Of a DNA stretch of 64,000 nucleotides, positions 51,923 through 61,013 are shown one piece after another. This DNA comes from Thermoleophilia bacterium (GTDB lineage: Bacteria > Actinomycetota > Thermoleophilia > Miltoncostaeales > Miltoncostaeaceae): assembly GCA_020848615.1 (NCBI GenBank), contig JADLHW010000135.1, positions 1 through 64,000 on the forward strand. The letters run 5' to 3'. The notes below the pieces were generated by a model. It saw only the letters and a program-made list of their open reading frames with translations. It did not search any database and was not told the origin of the DNA. The position numbers and the translations under genes were made by a program. Position 1 is the first letter of the stretch. Each line of letters begins with the position of its first letter.

Positions 51923-53059
51923 CTAGCCGAGACCAGCGTCGAGATTGATGGTGCGCCGGCCGGCCGGCCCAACGAGGGTCAACCGGGTACCCTGAGGCGC
52001 CAGGACGGTGACCGCGCCATTCCGAACCCGGAACCGGCGGCCACCAACGAGTGCCGTCGCGAAACCCGAGCGCACCAGATATGTGCGCCACCGGCCGTCG
52101 GCATCAACCATGAGCGCCGGAAGCGCGTTGAACCGCGTTTGGTCGTTGGCGTCGTTGATCATGGGGGTTGCGGCGGACACGCGACCGATCCCACGCCGCA
52201 CAACGACCACCGTGTCTCGAAGGTGTCCGCCGCTCGCGGCCGTGCCCACCACCACACGAACCCCCCGAGTGGTCGGCCCGTAGCTTCGCGATCCGGTTTC
52301 CGCGAGTCGTACACCGGTGGCCCCGAGTGCCCAGAGCGGCGTCGGTGCTCCGGGGTACAACAGGATCCACGCCGGCCTGACCAGGGGCGAGCGACCAGCG
52401 GGTGTCGCCTCCGCGCGAAGGGCCGCGAGGGTGGCGCGCACGTCACCCGGCCCCGGTCCTCCCCAGCTGGGCGCCGCCGAGACCGAGGCGGCGATCCGTC
52501 CGTCTTTGCCAAGCAGCACGGTTGTCGGGCGGGACTCGACTCCGAGTGCGCCGGCCAGATCGCCGTCATCACCTACGAGCCCGTACCGGTGGCCCACGCG
52601 CTGGAGTCCCGCGGCGCCTTCCATGCCCCCTCGAGCGACGGCGAGCACCTGGACGTCCCGGTCCGACGTGTACCGATCCAGATCACCCAGTTGATCGATC
52701 TCGTCCGCGAATACCAACATCACGACCGACCCGCGGAGATCGTCCAGCGAACCCGGAATGAAACTCAGCCCAACATCGCCGCCGTGCGGAGCCCACACGA
52801 ACGAGGCGTTGTTGCGGGGACGCTCCAACGCTCCGGAAGGCCCATCCGTCCCCCTGGGCATGGCGAACACCAGCAGCGAGCCGAGGGCGAGCAGGCCCGT
52901 GAGCGGGACCAACGCGCGCAGAACACGTCGCGTGGGCCTCCGCGGCTGAGGCAGCGCATCGAGGGCCGCCGCCCGTGCCTCCGCCCGGCGATCATCCGGC
53001 GCGCCCGGGGCTTGGGCGAACGCCTCCGCCAGGCGGCCTTCAAGAGCGTCGTCAGACAT
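51923..53059 (-). CDS. Membrane protein, anti-sigma-like head and Cys-less thioredoxin fold
   Basis: A 378-residue protein coupled to the upstream ECF sigma gene (8-base overlap). Residues 1-40 are a charged cytoplasmic head, residues 45-70 a TM helix (VLRALVPLTGLLALGSLLVFA). Outside, residues 95-230 have the layout of a TlpA/AhpC thioredoxin fold: VVMLVFADE, VQVLAVARGG and the cis-Pro site SRPTTVLLGKDG. There is no Cys, so it cannot be a thiol enzyme. The C-terminal 120 residues are beta-rich. It probably holds or releases the sigma factor upon an outside signal. ATG 53059 starts where the sigma gene stops. Confidence 0.7.
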   Translation of the reverse strand: MSDDALEGRLAEAFAQAPGAPDDRRAEARAAALDALPQPRRPTRRVLRALVPLTGLLALGSLLVFAMPRGTDGPSGALERPRNNASFVWAPHGGDVGLSFIPGSLDDLRGSVVMLVFADEIDQLGDLDRYTSDRDVQVLAVARGGMEGAAGLQRVGHRYGLVGDDGDLAGALGVESRPTTVLLGKDGRIAASVSAAPSWGGPGPGDVRATLAALRAEATPAGRSPLVRPAWILLYPGAPTPLWALGATGVRLAETGSRSYGPTTRGVRVVVGTAASGGHLRDTVVVVRRGIGRVSAATPMINDANDQTRFNALPALMVDADGRWRTYLVRSGFATALVGGRRFRVRNGAVTVLAPQGTRLTLVGPAGRRTINLDAGLG

Positions 53060-53570
53060 CCGCGACCTCCAGGTGCACGCGAAGCGCCGCGAGTGCGCGG
53101 GCAAGGCGCGAGTTGACCGTTCCCAGGGCGACGCCAAGGGCACCGGCGATCTCCGGGGGGCTGAGGTCCAGTCCGTACCGAAGGCGAAGTGCCACCTGCT
53201 GGTCGGTCGGCAAGGAGGCCACAGCCCGCCGCAGAGCGGGATCGGGAAGCGGCAGGCCGCCGAGATCGGCAAGCGAAGCAGCGTCCTCCAGAGGGACGAA
53301 CCGCCGCTCGAATCGAAGCGCGTTCAGGCCGCGAGTAACGACGATCCGGCGCAGCCAGGCCCCGAGGGGTCCATCACCCCGGAAGTCCCGGATCGACGCG
53401 AACGCCTGCACCATCGCCTCCTGGGCTACCTCATCAACAAGGGTTTCGCGCCCGCAGACCGCGCGCGCCACCCGTCGGGCTTCATCCCAGTACCGGTCGA
53501 ACAGCTCGCCGGCGGCCTCGCGGGACCCTCGCTTCGCAGCCCGCACAAGCTCGATCTCGGGTTCGTTCAT
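53052..53570 (-). CDS. ECF RNA polymerase sigma factor
   Basis: A 172-residue ECF sigma factor from ATG 53570 (MNEPEIELVR), with AGAGGAG close upstream. Region 2 contains ELVRAAKRGSREAAGELFDRYW (start of that block) and DEVAQEAMVQAF; region 4 ends LPTDQQVALRLRYGLDLSPPEIAGAL in pieces and GTVNSRLARAL. A frame opening at 53633 would add 21 residues. Its membrane partner follows directly. It is divergent to a lipoprotein gene that may be its target. Confidence 0.88.
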   Translation of the reverse strand: MNEPEIELVRAAKRGSREAAGELFDRYWDEARRVARAVCGRETLVDEVAQEAMVQAFASIRDFRGDGPLGAWLRRIVVTRGLNALRFERRFVPLEDAASLADLGGLPLPDPALRRAVASLPTDQQVALRLRYGLDLSPPEIAGALGVALGTVNSRLARALAALRVHLEVADV

Positions 53571-53805
53571 CACTCCTCTGACACGCGACCCGTCGATCCT
53601 CGTCCATGACTCGCCGGACACCGCCCGTGTCATCGAACCGGAATTCGGTAGGCACCACCGAACGGGATCGGACTACTCCCGCTCTGGTTACTGGGACGGC
53701 CCCTGCGGAGACTCGTGCGCACGATTGCCTGGCGATGCACGCCGACCCCGAACCGCCCCTCTTCGTCGTGACCACGCCGAGGTTCGCGACGGAGACGGGG
53801 TGACC

Positions 53806-54411
53806 ATGCGAATCGTCCGTCCAGGGAGCTTCCGTCTCGCCGGGGTGCTCGCGCTCACCGCGGCGAGCCTCACGCTCTTGAGCGCCTGCGGCGGGGACGC
53901 GGCCGCTCCTGAGCAGCCGGTCGCTGAGTCCCGGCCGCACCGCTGCACCGACGCGCCGGGATTCATCACCGACCTGAGCGCCGAGCCTCGGGCATGGCGG
54001 AGCGCGGCGAGTGGGCGCTTCTGGACCACCACCGACGGCTGCCTCGTCCGCATGGACGTTGTCGCGGACTGCAGCGGCCCTGACCACTGCGGCTGGGCGT
54101 CCGCCCGCTATGTCGTGGTGGCCCACCCGCCGGGCGGCATCTGGCGCCTGGAGCGCCCGAACGAGCGACTGGCCGAGTCAGCACGCCCGCGTCACTACGT
54201 CCGGGATCCTGAGGGCGTCTACGACCGGCCCGACACGACGCGCCTGCTGGATCTCGACGCCACACTGCCGGCAGACGCGAAGGACTCCGGACTTCGCCAT
54301 GGCGCGGAGGAGCTCTGGTTCGTTCCCGGCGACGCGGCCGCCGTCTTCGTGAAGGACGAGAGCGGCGTCGAGCGCTGGCCGCTCGACGACAACCTCCCGC
54401 TCTGCAGCTAG
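53806..54411 (+). CDS. Lipoprotein, unknown function
   Basis: A 201-residue exported protein with lipobox LLSAC near residue 26. The mature part has several Cys (RCTDA, GCLV, DCSG, HCGW, PLCS) and a mixed beta pattern (RYVVVAHPPGG, AEELWFVPGDAAAVFV). Cys residues could form two disulfides. ATG 53806 has purine-rich GGAGACGGGG upstream. It is divergent to the ECF sigma gene. The family was not recognised. Confidence 0.7.
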   Translation: MRIVRPGSFRLAGVLALTAASLTLLSACGGDAAAPEQPVAESRPHRCTDAPGFITDLSAEPRAWRSAASGRFWTTTDGCLVRMDVVADCSGPDHCGWASARYVVVAHPPGGIWRLERPNERLAESARPRHYVRDPEGVYDRPDTTRLLDLDATLPADAKDSGLRHGAEELWFVPGDAAAVFVKDESGVERWPLDDNLPLCS

Positions 54412-54777
54412 CGCCGAACACCGGCCCCGTGGGAGCGGGGCGGGGGCGCTCGTCGCCGGACGGCGCCTGATGGTGCGGGAGGACCACCTCGACGCCTGGG
54501 AGCGCGCCCAGGCGACGCCCTGGCCGGCGACCCCGGAGCGTCGTCGCCCAGTGCGATGCAGACGGACGCCTCCGCGACGAAACGGGCAACACGTCCACGC
54601 TCGACGAGCAGGTGACCATCACCGCCGCGCGAGTCGCACCGTGAACTGAGCGACCGCGCCCGGCCGCGTCTCAGCTCAGAGGGCGCTCCCGAGAACGCGG
54701 TGCATGAGGCATCTCTGTCGGCATGCGTTGGAAGCAGCCCGTGACACCCTCGGCACTTTTTGTAATACGGTTTGTTC
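54412..54777. other. Intergenic, possible excisionase remnant
   Basis: No whole gene. A short rightward frame at about 54450-54520 reads GRRLMVREDHLDAWERAQA, which looks like the C-terminal end of excisionase-type MerR/HTH proteins. Its N-terminal half is missing. The AT-richer sequence at 54757-54777 (CACTTTTTGTAATACGG) is a plausible promoter for the toxin-antitoxin pair. Confidence 0.4.
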
Positions 54778-55044
54778 GTGAGCGTCCATCGCTCCGCCCG
54801 CAAGCACGGCGTCAGCGATGCGGACATCCGCCACGCCTTCGACCACCAGCTCGCCCAATAGGACATCACCGATGACGATGGGCCGACACGCTTCCTGGTC
54901 ATCGGAGCCGACCGCGCCGCCAACCTGCTCGAGGTGGTCCTGATCGAGCGCGACGACGGGTCGCATATCGCGATCCATGCGATGCCCCTCCGTCCCGGCT
55001 ACCGGCACCTCCTGCCCACCCCGCCCGAACGAGACACACCATGA
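54778..55044 (+). pseudogene. Toxin gene with internal TAG (toxin-antitoxin module)
   Basis: The frame from GTG 54778 reads VSVHRSARKHGVSDADIRHAFDHQLAQ in sections: VSVHRSARKHGVSDAD, then IRHAFDHQLAQ, then TAG at 54859-54861. It resumes in phase as DITDDDGPTRFLVIGADRAA and LLEVVLIERDDG, ending at TGA 55044, which overlaps the antitoxin ATG. The whole (88 codons) looks like a small RelE/BrnT-like toxin family often paired with RHH antitoxins. The stop removes two thirds of the protein. A sequencing error is possible. Confidence 0.65.
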
Positions 55045-55313
55045 CCGCGAAGGACAACCCCGGGATCTCCAAGGGAATCCCGCTCGCCGACGACCTCCTC
55101 GACCGCCTCGCCGCCGAGGCGGAGGCTGGATACGCGCCCGAGCGCCTGCGCCGCCGGGGCCGCCCACCACTCGGCGAGGGACCGTCCGAGGTCGTCCCCG
55201 TGCGCATGGACCCGGAGCTGCGCGCCCGGTTGGACGACCGTGCCGCCGACGAGGCCATCACGGCGAGTGAGCTCATCCGCCGCGCCCTGCGCGCCTACCT
55301 GGACGCAGCATGA
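55041..55313 (+). CDS. Ribbon-helix-helix antitoxin
   Basis: A 90-residue protein. The C-terminal half is an RHH domain (VVPVRMDPELRARLDDRAAD, ITASELIRRALRAYLD in parts) that binds DNA as a dimer. The N-terminal half (KGIPLADDLLDRLAAEAEAGY) likely contacts the toxin. ATG 55041 overlaps the broken toxin frame (ATGA). Such antitoxins repress their own promoter. With the toxin interrupted, it may now be an orphan regulator. Confidence 0.82.
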   Translation: MTAKDNPGISKGIPLADDLLDRLAAEAEAGYAPERLRRRGRPPLGEGPSEVVPVRMDPELRARLDDRAADEAITASELIRRALRAYLDAA

Positions 55314-55405
55314 CCGGCTGAGGATCTCGCCCCCTCATCCGGCGTCACTGCAACGGCTGCGCGACACGCCGCTGAGCGGGCCCTGGCCGTTCACCCGACC
55401 GGGGG

Positions 55406-55777
55406 ATGCGGTGCACGCGTCGTGCAACCGACGTGTCCCGCGTGACCGGGACCCCTCACCGCGCGTGGCGAAGGTTCGTGCTCGCGCCGTTCCTCATCCT
55501 GGCTGCGTCGGGCACCGCGGTGACCTGGTTGACGGCGTCCAAGGCCGTCCCGACGGCGGTTCCCGCCGGATGGTCCATTCCCGAGATCGTCCCGCGGCCG
55601 CCGGGTGGCACCTACGTGACGTCGCCCCGGCCGAACGGGCGCACCCGGCTGACCGCGCATGCGCGAACGGGAGCGCGGCTGTGGTTCGCGGAACGGGGTC
55701 CCGGCGGCATCGAACGCATCGAGGGCGTGACGCCCGGCCCGGACCACGATGACACGGTGTGGTCGATCGACTGGTGA
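55406..55777 (+). CDS. Small membrane or secreted protein, unknown
   Basis: A 123-residue frame. A hydrophobic segment (RRFVLAPFLILAASGTAVTW) at about 22-42 is a TM anchor or signal. The outside part ends with LTAHARTGARLWFAERG and TVWSIDW. GTG 55433 is an alternative start. It is convergent with the propeller-protein gene. Not recognised. Confidence 0.5.
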   Translation: MRCTRRATDVSRVTGTPHRAWRRFVLAPFLILAASGTAVTWLTASKAVPTAVPAGWSIPEIVPRPPGGTYVTSPRPNGRTRLTAHARTGARLWFAERGPGGIERIEGVTPGPDHDDTVWSIDW

Positions 55778-55848
55778 CGTCGTCCCTCGGCCCGCCGGGC
55801 CGGCACACTCGCGGGGCGCATCGTGTGCGCCACGCAGATTGGTGGGAG

Positions 55849-56859
55849 TCAGCCGATCCGGCGTACCGGTCCCGGCGCCGGCGCCGTCTCCAATCGCACG
55901 GACCCGTCGGGCGCTTGGATTCCGAGCCAGGTGCCCTCAGGTCCTGAGGCGACTCCCTCGATGCTGGCCGGTGGACAGACGCGGGAAGCGACGGTGGCGC
56001 GCCCCGTGCCTGCGCCGACCCGCCAGAGGGTGGATCCATCGACCACCCAGACGGCATCCTTGTCTGCGGCCATTCGGAGATCCCGCGCCCGGCGCCCTCG
56101 CTGGGCGCCGGGCAAGGTGATCGGCGGCCCCACCTGCCGGCCGATGCGGGGGCGGATCCGGGTGATCGTGCCGTCCCAGGCGTTCGCCACCCACCCGATG
56201 TCCGCGGTCATGACCAGCGCTGTGGGGACCCTGCCCACGCGGGTTCGTGACATCACCCGCCGCGATGCCGGGTCGATGCGCAGCAGCCACCCGGGTCCCC
56301 GGTCCCAGGAGGGGCGACCGGGTCGGCGCGCCCCCCAGGTCGTGACCCAGACCGCACCGGCGCCCACCGCCACGACGAGGGGGCGCAGCGGGGATGGGCG
56401 GGTCCAGCGGCCGGAGACCCTGGCGCGGGCGGCGTCGATGCGCCACAGCCGGTCGCGCACCGTGTCCAGCGCCCAGACGCCCTCATCGCCGGCGGTCACC
56501 TGGTCCACCGCGGTCAGGCCGGTGACCGCACCGAGCACCCGTCCGGTTCGGGAGTCCAGGCGAAGGAGACGATGCCCCGTGACCCACGCGTGGGGACCGG
56601 CGATCGCCAGCCGGTGGTTGCCACCGGGCAGTGGCTCGGTGCTCAGCACGCCGCCGCCCTGGTCGTGGCGCCGCACCGCCCAGACACGCTTCCCGGAGCC
56701 GCTGCAGGCGAGGGTGATCTCCCACAGGGCGTTCCGACCCGACCGCAGGTCCAGGAGGGCGTCTCCGGACGGGCAACCACCGTCGGCCGACCCACCGGGT
56801 GCGAGCCCCAGGGCTGCGACGAGCACGACCGCGACGCCTCGCGGGTTCACGAGCCGCAT
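55849..56859 (-). CDS. Secreted beta-propeller-like protein
   Basis: A 336-residue exported protein. The signal peptide is MRLVNPRGVAVVLVAALG and cleavage lies near GGSA. The mature part is built of repeats with patterns such as AVWVTTWG, WLLRIDPASRRV, IGWVANAWDGTITRI and AVWVVDGSTLWRV, typical of YVTN/Vgb-like propellers. Two Cys near the start may pair. ATG 56859 has GAGGG upstream. It is divergent to an ECF sigma gene and may be in its regulon. Confidence 0.75.
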   Translation of the reverse strand: MRLVNPRGVAVVLVAALGLAPGGSADGGCPSGDALLDLRSGRNALWEITLACSGSGKRVWAVRRHDQGGGVLSTEPLPGGNHRLAIAGPHAWVTGHRLLRLDSRTGRVLGAVTGLTAVDQVTAGDEGVWALDTVRDRLWRIDAARARVSGRWTRPSPLRPLVVAVGAGAVWVTTWGARRPGRPSWDRGPGWLLRIDPASRRVMSRTRVGRVPTALVMTADIGWVANAWDGTITRIRPRIGRQVGPPITLPGAQRGRRARDLRMAADKDAVWVVDGSTLWRVGAGTGRATVASRVCPPASIEGVASGPEGTWLGIQAPDGSVRLETAPAPGPVRRIG

Positions 56860-56903
56860 CGCGCTCACCCTCGGACGGTTCTGGCCACTGAACGAGCACG
56901 ACG

Positions 56904-57581
56904 GTGGGGATCCCATGGCTCTCGGAATACGATCGACGTCCGCCACCACGTCCCGGCCGGGACGGAACTCGATGGGTCGGCCGTACAGGGGTTGTGGGCT
57001 TCGCCGAGACACCGACCGATGCCAGTGCTCCCGCCACGTCGCGCCCTGCCGCCGGGGTGAGCCGGCCTCCTGATGACGCTCGCCTGATCGCGCGGGCCCG
57101 TCGGGGCGATCGGCAGGCGTGTGGGCGACTGGTGGAGTTGCACTGGGATGGGGCGTGGCGGGCGGCGCTCGCCATCACCGGGCGCACCGCCATGGCCGAG
57201 GACGTCGCCCAGGACGCGTTCGAGCGGGCGTTCGCGGCCCTCGGTCGCTTCGACGAGCGCCGGCCGTTCGCTCCCTGGCTGCACCGGATCGTGGTGAACC
57301 GCGCCCTCGACCTGGTGCGGGCGGAGCGCCGCCTGGTCGGGCTGGACGAGGCGGCGGCCCTGCAGGCCTGGGGTCCGGACGGCGGCGGTGACCGCGACGC
57401 CCTCACCGCCCTGGCGGCGCTGTCGGCCGAACGACGGGCGGTCGTGGTGCTGCGCCATCTGCTGGGCTACTCGCCACCTGAGATCGCCGAGATCCTGGGT
57501 GTGCCGGTCGGCACGGTGAACTCCCGGCTCGGCCGGGCGCTGACCGAACTGCGCGTGGCGCTGGAGGTCCGAGATGCCTGA
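56904..57581 (+). CDS. ECF RNA polymerase sigma factor
   Basis: An ECF sigma factor; the frame is open from GTG 56904 (225 residues), but conserved sequence begins only near 57070 (DDARLIARARRGDRQACGRL). GTG 56994 and GTG 57057 are alternative starts; 57057 would give a 174-residue protein of usual length. Region 2 has MAEDVAQDAFERAFAAL and region 4 LGYSPPEIAEILGV and GTVNSRLGRAL. The end overlaps the next gene by 8 bases, as in the first module. Confidence 0.85.
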   Translation: MGIPWLSEYDRRPPPRPGRDGTRWVGRTGVVGFAETPTDASAPATSRPAAGVSRPPDDARLIARARRGDRQACGRLVELHWDGAWRAALAITGRTAMAEDVAQDAFERAFAALGRFDERRPFAPWLHRIVVNRALDLVRAERRLVGLDEAAALQAWGPDGGGDRDALTALAALSAERRAVVVLRHLLGYSPPEIAEILGVPVGTVNSRLGRALTELRVALEVRDA

Positions 57582-58521
57582 CCTCGACGACCGGATCGGG
57601 CGGGCGCTCCGAGGGCTCCCCGATGCGGCGCCGAACGTGCGCGAGCGGGTCGCGCGACGCGCGGGGGACCTGGCACCGTCACCCCCGCGGTCGATGCGGG
57701 GACGGCGACTCGCCCTGGCCGGCGTCGCGGCGGCCGCGGTCATCGGAACCGGGGCGGCCCTCGCCGGTACCGGAGCGATCCACGTGACCGTCGGCTCCCG
57801 GACACAACCCGACGCGCGCCCGGCGTCGCCGCAAACCGGGCTGTCGCTGCCTCCTCGAGCGCACGGCATCGCCGTGCTCGCCGGCGGACGGCTGCACCTG
57901 AGGACCACCGGCGGTGTCGGCATCGACGGCCTCCGGGCGACGGCGGCGGAGATCTCACCCAACGCGCTCTACGTGGCCCTCGGCCAGCGGCGGTCCCTGA
58001 CGGTTCTGAGCCCCTCGGGCCGGCGGGCGTGGACGCAGGCGACCGCGGGGCCGGTCGTTGCCGTCAGCTGGGCCCCCTACCCCGTGTGGATCGGCTATCT
58101 CGTGATCCTGCCGGACGGCCGCGTCCAGCTCAGGGTGATCGAAGGCGACGGGGACCACGACCGTCCCGTGGCCACGGGCGTCGCCCGGTCACGACCGTAC
58201 TGGTCACAGGACGGCACGCGCCTGTACTTCGCGCAGGACGGCGGGTGGATGACCCACACGCCGTCGGTCGGCCGCACCGACCGCGGCGGACCCTGCGGGG
58301 AGTCGTGCGGTGTTGCCGAGCCCGACCGGGTCCGGCAGCTGCGACGGGAGGGCGCCGAGCAGGTGGGATTCAGCCGGACGACGGACGGCGCGATCTGGGC
58401 ACTCCGCAGGAACGGGGCCATGGAGGTGTGGTGGGGCCCGACGCGTCCGGGTGGCGGCAAGGCGCTCCTGGTGATGCGCGGCACGTCCGCGCCGGGGCGG
58501 GTCCAGGTGTCGCTGAGATGA
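57574..58521 (+). CDS. Membrane propeller protein, putative anti-sigma factor
   Basis: A 315-residue protein. Residues 1-40 form a cytoplasmic head (LDDRIGRALRGLPDAAPNVR) like the small anti-sigma domains of this lineage, and a TM helix lies at about 45-65 (LALAGVAAAAVIGTGAALAG). The outer part has propeller-like repeats (GGRLHLRTTGGVG, TRLYFAQDGG, GAIWALRRNG). It likely inhibits the sigma factor encoded upstream. Its stop overlaps the next ATG (ATGA). Confidence 0.75.
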   Translation: MPDLDDRIGRALRGLPDAAPNVRERVARRAGDLAPSPPRSMRGRRLALAGVAAAAVIGTGAALAGTGAIHVTVGSRTQPDARPASPQTGLSLPPRAHGIAVLAGGRLHLRTTGGVGIDGLRATAAEISPNALYVALGQRRSLTVLSPSGRRAWTQATAGPVVAVSWAPYPVWIGYLVILPDGRVQLRVIEGDGDHDRPVATGVARSRPYWSQDGTRLYFAQDGGWMTHTPSVGRTDRGGPCGESCGVAEPDRVRQLRREGAEQVGFSRTTDGAIWALRRNGAMEVWWGPTRPGGGKALLVMRGTSAPGRVQVSLR

Positions 58522-59772
58522 GGTCCACGACCCTGAGCACCCTGGCCGCGGCCCTGGTTGCGGCCGTGCCGGGGGGAGGGTCGGCGGCGAGTTGCCCACG
58601 GCCCTCAGGCCAGCGCCGGGATCCGGATGCTGCCCGCACCGGTCGTCCTGGCGACGGCGAACCGAACCGCCTGCGGGCGGATCGTGGTGAGCCGCTCCGG
58701 CACCCGACGCGGCGCCTGGCGGCCCTCGGCGCCGAGCCTGCCGCCCGGGTCGGTGATGTTCGCCGCGCGTGATCTGGTGGTCACCTCGAACGACGGCCAC
58801 ATGGTGATCCGACGTGGCGGGCGCCCGATCTGGACCTCCACGGGGCGATTCCGGCTCCTCGGGGTCGACGCGACTCCCCTGTCCGGTGTCGCCGCGGCCT
58901 CGGGTCACGTCGCCTTCTCGACGTTCACGGCGGCGGACCGGAGGTCGCACGCGCTCTGGGTCGCCACCAACGGCGGGAGCGAGCGGATCGTCGCCGACAG
59001 CGCGGAGATCCCGCTCGGGTTCACCGCGACCGGCGCATTGTTCACGGTCCCCGACCGCCCCGGCGTCGGAACGCTGATCAGACGCGACGCGCCGTACGAC
59101 GTCGCCATCCCCATCGCCGACGGCGTGCGATCGCCCGTCTGGAACCCCGTGGCCGGGGCGGTGCAGTACCTCGACCGAGGCCTCTGGACCACCACCGCCG
59201 CCGGAGGCGTGCGGCGGCTGCAACGGCTCGGGCGGATCGGACTCACCGCCGACGAGCGCCGGTACGTGCTCCAACCGATCGAGCGCGGACTGCTGACGGT
59301 TCGCGGTGGCCGGCGGTTCGCCGTCCTGGGCGCCGACGGGCGACTCCTGCGGTCGGTGCGCCTGGGCTTCACCGTCGCCTTCGGTGACTTTGGAGGCGGC
59401 CCACGCCTGGCACCCGACGGGACGGCGGTCGCGGTGCCGATCGCGTGGATGCACGCGGTGCGCGGCGGCGTGGGTCCGGACGGTCGAATCGCCGTCCTGG
59501 TGATCGACTTCGCCGGCGGCCCTCGCATCCTGGCTCCCACCCAGGTCCCGCCGCGGCGCCTGAAGGCGACGCTCGCCGGGTGGAGTGTCGCGGTCGCATG
59601 GCACGGCCGCTGGGTGCTGCTGTCCAGCAGCGACGGGACCACCATGGCCGTCGACTCCCGCAACGCCACGGCGGTCGATCTCACCCCGGCGGCGCTGGCC
59701 GCGGTGCCCGGGGGTCAACCGGCGGCCAGGCACCGGCTGGTCGCCCGCTGGGGCCACTCCTCCCGCCGGTGA
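58518..59772 (+). pseudogene. Secreted propeller protein with a probable frameshift
   Basis: ATG 58518 overlaps the previous stop (ATGA) and starts a signal peptide: MRSTTLSTLAAALVAAVP with cleavage near GSAAS. That frame soon fails. The +1 frame instead carries a long, well-patterned mature protein (MLPAPVVLATANRTACGRIV at 58627 and on to 59772). A one-base change between about 58570 and 58605, which contains a run of six G, would join them into a protein of about 417 residues. The body has propeller repeats (HVAFSTFTAADRRSHALW in pieces, GLWTTTAAGGVRR, GRWVLLSSSDGTT). If real, the gene is broken; if a sequencing slip, it is intact. Confidence 0.65.
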
Positions 59773-59816
59773 ACGGCACGGATGGCAGCCCGGCATCCGT
59801 CGGACGCCGGAGCACG

Positions 59817-60887
59817 ATGCATGCCCCGACGGGCCCGATGTGGGGGGTCACCATCGGCGCCGTGCTCGCGGGCCTGCTCACCGCCCCGGGCATCGGACTC
59901 CCGGCACCGCACCCCGTCCGGCGGGCGCAGCCGGTCACGCTGGCCAGCGCCCTGGACGTCGTCGCGGGCACGACCGGGGTGTGGGTCCTCGCACAGGTCT
60001 CGGAGGTCCAGGGCCCGTCGTTCACGGACCGGGGATCGCGCCTGCAGCGCATCGATCCGAGCACGGGACGGGTGCTCCGGCGCTTCGACCTCCCCTTGAG
60101 CGCCGGGTACCTGACCCAGGGCCGCTCGGGACGGCTCTGGGTGTCAGGATCGGGCCTCGCGGTCGCGGACCCACGCACCGGCCGGGTCGAGATCGTCACC
60201 GCCGGAGCGTGCGAGACCCTGGTCGCCGACAGCACCCCCGGGATCTGGACGGCGTCCACCTGCGGCCTCCCGATCATCACCCGGCGGCGCTCCGACGGAC
60301 GACCCCTCGGCCCCGCGATTCGCCTCAGAGGCCACGGAGTGCTGGCCCTCGCCCTCGGCGTCGGCGGGCTCTACGTGGCCAGGGCCGGGAAGGGGGCAAC
60401 GCCTCCGGGCAGCGCGGTCGTCCGGCCTGGCGGCCCGGGGGTGCTGGAGCGGCGCGACCCCGGCACCGGACGACTGCTGCGGCGCGTCACCGTCGGGCCA
60501 TCGCCCGCCAAGCTGGTGCTCGGCGGCGGCAGCCTGTGGTCCCTGGGGTCCGACGCGATCCTGCGACGCATCGACCCGGCCACGCTCCGCACCACCGCAC
60601 GATTCCGGCTTCCCCGAACCGGATCCGAGTGGGGCGACCTGTCCGTCGGCCTGGACGGTCCTCGCGTCCTGGACGCCGGCTTCGGGATCGCCCGCATCGA
60701 CCCCAGAGCCGAGACCATTCGCCGCATCCGGCGCGACACGGGAGGTCCACGCGGCATGCTGCCCATCGCCATCGCGCCGGGGCGTCGCCACGTCTGGGTG
60801 GTGTTCCGCGGCGACGGCCCGGGCAGCGCCGTCTGCCGCATGAACGCCGACACGGACGTCGCGGAGCGGTGCTTCCCGCGTTCCTGA
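59817..60887 (+). CDS. Secreted beta-propeller-like protein
   Basis: A 356-residue exported protein. ATG 59817 has GGAG upstream; GTG 59769, overlapping the previous stop (GTGA), adds 16 residues. The signal peptide MHAPTGPMWGVTIGAVLAG precedes cleavage near LPAP. The mature body has several Cys and repeats such as VWVLAQVSEV, RLQRIDPSTGRV, LWVSGSGLAVADPRTGRV (in parts), LYVARAG and AILRRIDPATL. This is a YVTN-type propeller. It ends an operon with the sigma factor and its membrane partner. Confidence 0.75.
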   Translation: MHAPTGPMWGVTIGAVLAGLLTAPGIGLPAPHPVRRAQPVTLASALDVVAGTTGVWVLAQVSEVQGPSFTDRGSRLQRIDPSTGRVLRRFDLPLSAGYLTQGRSGRLWVSGSGLAVADPRTGRVEIVTAGACETLVADSTPGIWTASTCGLPIITRRRSDGRPLGPAIRLRGHGVLALALGVGGLYVARAGKGATPPGSAVVRPGGPGVLERRDPGTGRLLRRVTVGPSPAKLVLGGGSLWSLGSDAILRRIDPATLRTTARFRLPRTGSEWGDLSVGLDGPRVLDAGFGIARIDPRAETIRRIRRDTGGPRGMLPIAIAPGRRHVWVVFRGDGPGSAVCRMNADTDVAERCFPRS

Positions 60888-61013
60888 CCGCCAGCCGGAC
60901 ACCTCATGCCGTCCGGGATCCAGGGGTGAGCGAGGGCTGACGGGAGGACGGGCGCACAAACCGCCGCGGCGGCTCGGCGGTCCCGAGCCCGGGCCCTGTG
61001 CGCCGGATCCCCG

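Noticed and set aside
51538-51972. A 144-codon leftward frame across tRNA-Met (ending GGGTRTPDTRIMIPLL)
   Set aside because: This is a common false gene read antisense through a tRNA.
56962-56980. GGAAC-type ECF promoter ahead of the second sigma gene
   Set aside because: GGAAC is followed by CGT only 13 bases later, too short for the usual 16-17 base spacing.
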